DNA of 64,000 bases from Neodiprion pinetum (Eukaryota > Arthropoda > Insecta > Hymenoptera > Diprionidae): positions 33,706,607 through 33,770,606 of the forward strand of contig NC_060235.2 in the NCBI RefSeq assembly GCF_021155775.2. Reading direction: 5' to 3'. The notes below the pieces were generated by a model. The model was given only the letters and a program-made list of their open reading frames with translations, ran no database searches and had not been told where the DNA came from. Numbering within the stretch: the stretch's first letter is position 1; every line of letters begins with the position of its first letter. A program made the position numbers and the translations under genes. Below, piece by piece: positions 61,405 through 64,000 of this stretch.

Positions 61405-63369
61405 TTAGCGCATAGATTTACGGGTAAATGACTCATCAGAGGAAGAGTAAACCCTACATTCTACAGTTTTTATAGATAGAGGTAAAAATGAATGGAATCG
61501 TCGAGTGCCTTCAACCGTTATTGCTTGGTTCAATCGCGGCTTCAATAATTTTTCATGTTCTTCGTGTTCGCTGTTGCTGCAGAAGTCAAATGCGATATTT
61601 TTTAATGCACTCACACTCCATTCGAATAATTGCCTTGGAGTCAAAATAAGATTTTCATTGGGCCGCTGTAGGCTTGCACGTGCAGCAAATCTTTTCACAG
61701 TTCCACCAATGCCATCACATGGACTTTTTCCATGTGACGTTGCAAAGAAATGCCATTCAGCCTCGACATTGAAGTCGTCAAAATGATGAGTCAAATTAAT
61801 GAAGTTGCTTTTATTTTTATATTGTGCACTAGCACCGTCAGTAAAATAAATCATTTTCTTGATAACTTCACTACCGAAGAACTCAAAAAGCTTACCGATT
61901 AGTTTCTTCTGAAACAGATGGACCGCGACTGTATTATGTTGTAGATTTTCTGATATGATAACGAAGCTTTTATGCTTTAAGTCCTCATTTTCAACATAAT
62001 ACACAACAAAAGGATGGATGGTAGCTTGATTGTTATTCCAGTGGAAGCTTTGAATTTCATCTTGAACAACAAATGCATAGTTTTCAGCAAAGTCACCCAA
62101 AACTAAGAACTCCCCTGGTTGTAGACGATGTTTTCTGTCTTTCAAATATGCACTTTGCTGTTTAGCAATGAAATCATGTTTCTTGAGGGCTATCGTCTGT
62201 TCCTTTAGCGTCTCGAGGAACGTTTCCGTTTCTTGCGTGATCGTTTCTAAAACAGATCGATCCGTATGAGTCCACCGTTTGTAGCTAATACTTTCTACGA
62301 AATTATCGTCGAATAAACTTTCCATTTCGTGTGTAACCATATCAAAACTTGGACAACTACTACAATCACCGAGATAGCACAAAGGATTTGGAGAGTCACA
62401 CGATATCTGTTTTATCAAATCGTGGTACGTTCTTTTGAATGTCTGACAAATTGAGCTAACCGCCACCAACATAAGTTTCACATTCTGGTGAATTTTGCAA
62501 ACACAAACTGTATGTGTTCCTGTTGGTCCAGCTAAAATACACTGCTTTGGGCGGAGTTCCGCGAATTTTGTAAATCCAATTTTATCATTCGGATGCTGTT
62601 GCTTGAACGCGGCGTAAGCTTCCTTCAGATCACACAAAACAAGTCGTTTTTGGACTTGATGTTTTGAACCATCCACATCGCGAAGAGTGACAAAATCTTT
62701 CCGACCAGGCATGATCCGACTTATTTCATCAGAACAGTAAAATTCCACTACATGAGAGACAACATCATCACAAAGAGTGCGAGATGGTCTTGGATCTGGG
62801 GAGGATCCAAATCCACGCTCACTTTGCAATATTTTAGCTTTACGAGCCATTCTATATGAACAATCAAATTGTAACTCCAATTCTCTGATGGACCAACTAC
62901 GAGGAGTCATTGTGAGATATTTAATTTTGTCCGCGACACACTTCGCGTTGATAAACAATTCTTTCACATCACACAACAATTCTTGCCCGATATCATTCTC
63001 AAGAAACATTTCCACACTGCTCTGTTCACTAATTGGTGAAGGTGAAACAAGATCGTCACCACTCGCATAATTATGATTCATATCACTTACCTCGTTTTTA
63101 TCAGATGGAGTAATTGTGTTGCATTTGTACAATTTTATTCGACAATCCATGCACACATATTCTCCTAGGTCCGGAAACTTTTTCCGTAATGCTGGTGTCA
63201 CTGGCTTTACCAAATTTCGCACCCAATTATGGCCAACTCTTTGGAAAGGATTACAGCACCGTTTCACATCTGTTGTAGACATTGCTTTCAGAAATGAATT
63301 ACTTGTGTGAAGAATGAGACGATGTATTGCACTGATCGCTACACTGGTATTCGATTGAATGTTATGCAT
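61405..63369 (-). CDS. Putative DDE/D-type transposase of a TIR transposon, 654 residues
   Basis: An uninterrupted 654-residue frame, by far the longest in the window. Seen: a cysteine cluster near the N-terminus (C38, C39, C73, C76, C83); a segment around 154-185 that could be helix-turn-helix; a second Cys/His cluster (C289, C291, H294, then C331, C336, C339) fitting a zinc site; and a C-terminal half with GDFAENY (D426), QDEIQSFHW, FTDGASAQYKNK (D511) and FFATSHGKSPCDGIGG (D552). The spacing of D426, D511 and D552 inside hydrophobic beta-like stretches suggests an RNase H-fold transposase. From memory, similar uncharacterised proteins are scattered through arthropod and cnidarian genomes; this was not checked. 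The flanking 140-bp identical inverted repeats support transposon origin. The start is uncertain: a TATA-like box only about 16 bases upstream of M1 favours M30 (ATG at 63280-63282). No frameshift or internal stop, so possibly functional. The transposon superfamily is not assigned. Confidence 0.8.
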   Translation of the reverse strand: MHNIQSNTSVAISAIHRLILHTSNSFLKAMSTTDVKRCCNPFQRVGHNWVRNLVKPVTPALRKKFPDLGEYVCMDCRIKLYKCNTITPSDKNEVSDMNHNYASGDDLVSPSPISEQSSVEMFLENDIGQELLCDVKELFINAKCVADKIKYLTMTPRSWSIRELELQFDCSYRMARKAKILQSERGFGSSPDPRPSRTLCDDVVSHVVEFYCSDEISRIMPGRKDFVTLRDVDGSKHQVQKRLVLCDLKEAYAAFKQQHPNDKIGFTKFAELRPKQCILAGPTGTHTVCVCKIHQNVKLMLVAVSSICQTFKRTYHDLIKQISCDSPNPLCYLGDCSSCPSFDMVTHEMESLFDDNFVESISYKRWTHTDRSVLETITQETETFLETLKEQTIALKKHDFIAKQQSAYLKDRKHRLQPGEFLVLGDFAENYAFVVQDEIQSFHWNNNQATIHPFVVYYVENEDLKHKSFVIISENLQHNTVAVHLFQKKLIGKLFEFFGSEVIKKMIYFTDGASAQYKNKSNFINLTHHFDDFNVEAEWHFFATSHGKSPCDGIGGTVKRFAARASLQRPNENLILTPRQLFEWSVSALKNIAFDFCSNSEHEEHEKLLKPRLNQAITVEGTRRFHSFLPLSIKTVECRVYSSSDESFTRKSMR

Positions 63370-63384
63370 TTTGAAATGCTCGAA

Positions 63385-63391
63385 ATTTATA
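63385..63391 (-). promoter_or_regulatory. TATA-like box upstream of the transposase-like gene
   Basis: On the minus strand the bases read TATAAAT. Transcription about 25-30 bases downstream would begin near 63356-63361, inside the frame after M1. The next in-frame ATG (63280-63282, M30) would then be the start. This is inference from position only. Confidence 0.3.
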
Positions 63392-63401
63392 CTCGTTCAG
63401 A

Positions 63402-63803
63402 ATAGTGCTTCACCCACCCAACAACTCTTCTGATTGGTTGAATTCCACCAATGGGGCTAACATAATGAAGGTGCATTTCAATGTACCTGACTTTAGCCAA
63501 ATGACCCCTTCGCGGAATCGAGGTGGTGACCCGGACTACCTGGATAATGAAGGATTTAGGTGACGCATGCACAGGTGGACGTATTCCATATCCTGGAATA
63601 TAGTGCTTCACCCACCCAACGACTCTTCTAATTGCTTGAATTCCACCAATGGGGCTAACATAATGCAGGTGCAATTCAATGTACCTGACTTTAGCCAAAT
63701 GACCCCTTCGCGGAATCGAGGTGGTGACCCTACCTGGACTACCTGGATAGTGAAGGATTTAGGTGACGCATGCACAGGTGCAGGTATTCCATATCCTGGA
63801 ACA
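63402..63803 (-). repeat. Tandem duplication, 198-bp unit, two copies
   Basis: Copy 1 (63402-63599) and copy 2 (63600-63803) both run from ATAGTGCTTCACCC to TATTCCATATCCTGGA. They differ by a few substitutions and by a 5-base insertion (TACCT) in copy 2 after GTGACCC. The 198-bp unit is exactly 66 codons, so copy 1 and the second half of copy 2 read through in one minus-strand frame, with repeated PGYGI.PPVHASPKSF and HYVSPIGGIQ.IRRVVGWVKHY. The insertion shifts the frame in copy 2. It lies between the right inverted repeat and the transposase-like gene, so it could be leader or promoter sequence. Confidence 0.85.
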
Positions 63804-63967
63804 ACACTTGACCTGTGTTCGTAATTCATGTTTGAATCATAATGCGTCATAACAAATTTCGAATCTCTGTAATAAAAAAACGGTGAAAAACACATTCTTG
63901 AAACTTCACTTATCGCTTTGAGCAGGCCTTGTGAAGGTACAGTATTTTTTTCAGATTTTTCAATCAT
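63608..63967 (-). CDS. Unassigned upstream open frame starting inside the right inverted repeat, 119 residues
   Basis: The frame begins at an ATG inside the inverted repeat (MIEKSEKNTVPSQGLLKAIS) and runs into copy 2 of the 198-bp duplication, past VPGYGIPAPVHASPKSF, on the same strand as the transposase-like gene. The 5-base insertion in copy 2 then moves it out of the frame that stays open in copy 1. It could be a first coding exon or a small extra protein of the transposon, or simply chance. No family is recognised. Confidence 0.25.
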   Translation of the reverse strand: MIEKSEKNTVPSQGLLKAISEVSRMCFSPFFYYRDSKFVMTHYDSNMNYEHRSSVVPGYGIPAPVHASPKSFTIQVVQVGSPPRFREGVIWLKSGTLNCTCIMLAPLVEFKQLEESLGG

Positions 63968-64000
63968 GTCCTACATCGTGAAAATGACTCTAAAATAACG
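63861..64000 (-). repeat. Right inverted repeat, truncated by the window edge
   Basis: Reverse complement of 61019-61158 with no difference seen. Divergence on the inner side begins right after GAGATTC, which marks the inner border of the repeat. The outer border is off the window. Confidence 0.9.

Larger units (their letters stand above)
60485..64000 (-). mobile_element. Young TIR DNA transposon carrying the 654-residue gene, cut by the window end
   Basis: The minus-strand transposase-like gene is enclosed by long inverted repeats. Bases 61019-61158 equal the reverse complement of 63861-64000 with no mismatch that I can find. The right repeat is still matching at the last base of the window, so the element continues outside. 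On the left the repeat should reach further than 61019. A plausible outer edge is near 60485, where GGGCTATTCCGCGTCAACC begins; from memory this resembles ends of repeats in other insect genomes. The outer edge and the target duplication cannot be fixed from this window. Identity of the arms points to recent insertion. Confidence 0.75.

Noticed and set aside
61505..63310. Plus-strand frames of 64-97 residues
   Set aside because: Shadows of the minus-strand transposase-like gene.

Overview
The window reads as nuclear DNA of an insect. It is AT-rich and gene-poor, and full of TA, TC, CA and ATT microsatellites, long T tracts and small inverted-repeat transposons. The style resembles hymenopteran (sawfly or wasp-like) intergenic or intronic sequence. 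That placement is an impression from base composition and repeat style, not from a marker gene. I recognise no host protein-coding gene, rRNA or tRNA. Most open frames here are short, have no recognisable domain, and often overlap frames on the other strand.

Region by region: 1-11 kb holds microsatellites, one copy of a dispersed inverted-repeat family (553-764) and a possible decayed hAT-like end near 2.6 kb. Two related short MITEs with TACAC(G/T)GAGA ends lie at 11379-11660 and 12481-12912, and a weaker relative lies at 51208-51440. From 16.6 to 21.7 kb there are three unusually long C or G runs. Other inverted-repeat elements lie at 19199-19541 and 27621-28111. The segments 18.4-18.9, 24.6-25.6 and 33.7-34.4 kb hold the longest unassigned open frames; none can be called a gene with confidence.

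The most structured part is 35082-41212. It looks like one 6.1-kb terminal-inverted-repeat transposon (ends CCCACAC[G/A]GCAC). At its left end is a phase-perfect array of eleven 50-bp units, and at its right end are two copies of a 167-bp unit. Inside, a CpG-rich possible first exon, a 59-bp possible exon and the start of a basic reading frame suggest the 5' part of a spliced transposon gene. That frame stops exactly where a 447-bp foldback element begins. A partial second copy of the foldback was in turn hit by a 1354-bp, nearly fully palindromic hAT-type element (39041-40394) with a perfect 8-bp target duplication. This gives three levels of nesting.

The right end (about 60.5 kb to beyond the window) is a second, young-looking element. 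It carries an intact 654-residue minus-strand protein with cysteine/histidine clusters and three aspartates arranged like a DDE/D transposase. Inverted repeats flank it and are identical over 140 bp, up to the last base of the window. Upstream of the gene lies a 198-bp tandem duplication with open frames. It is the only convincing intact protein-coding gene here.
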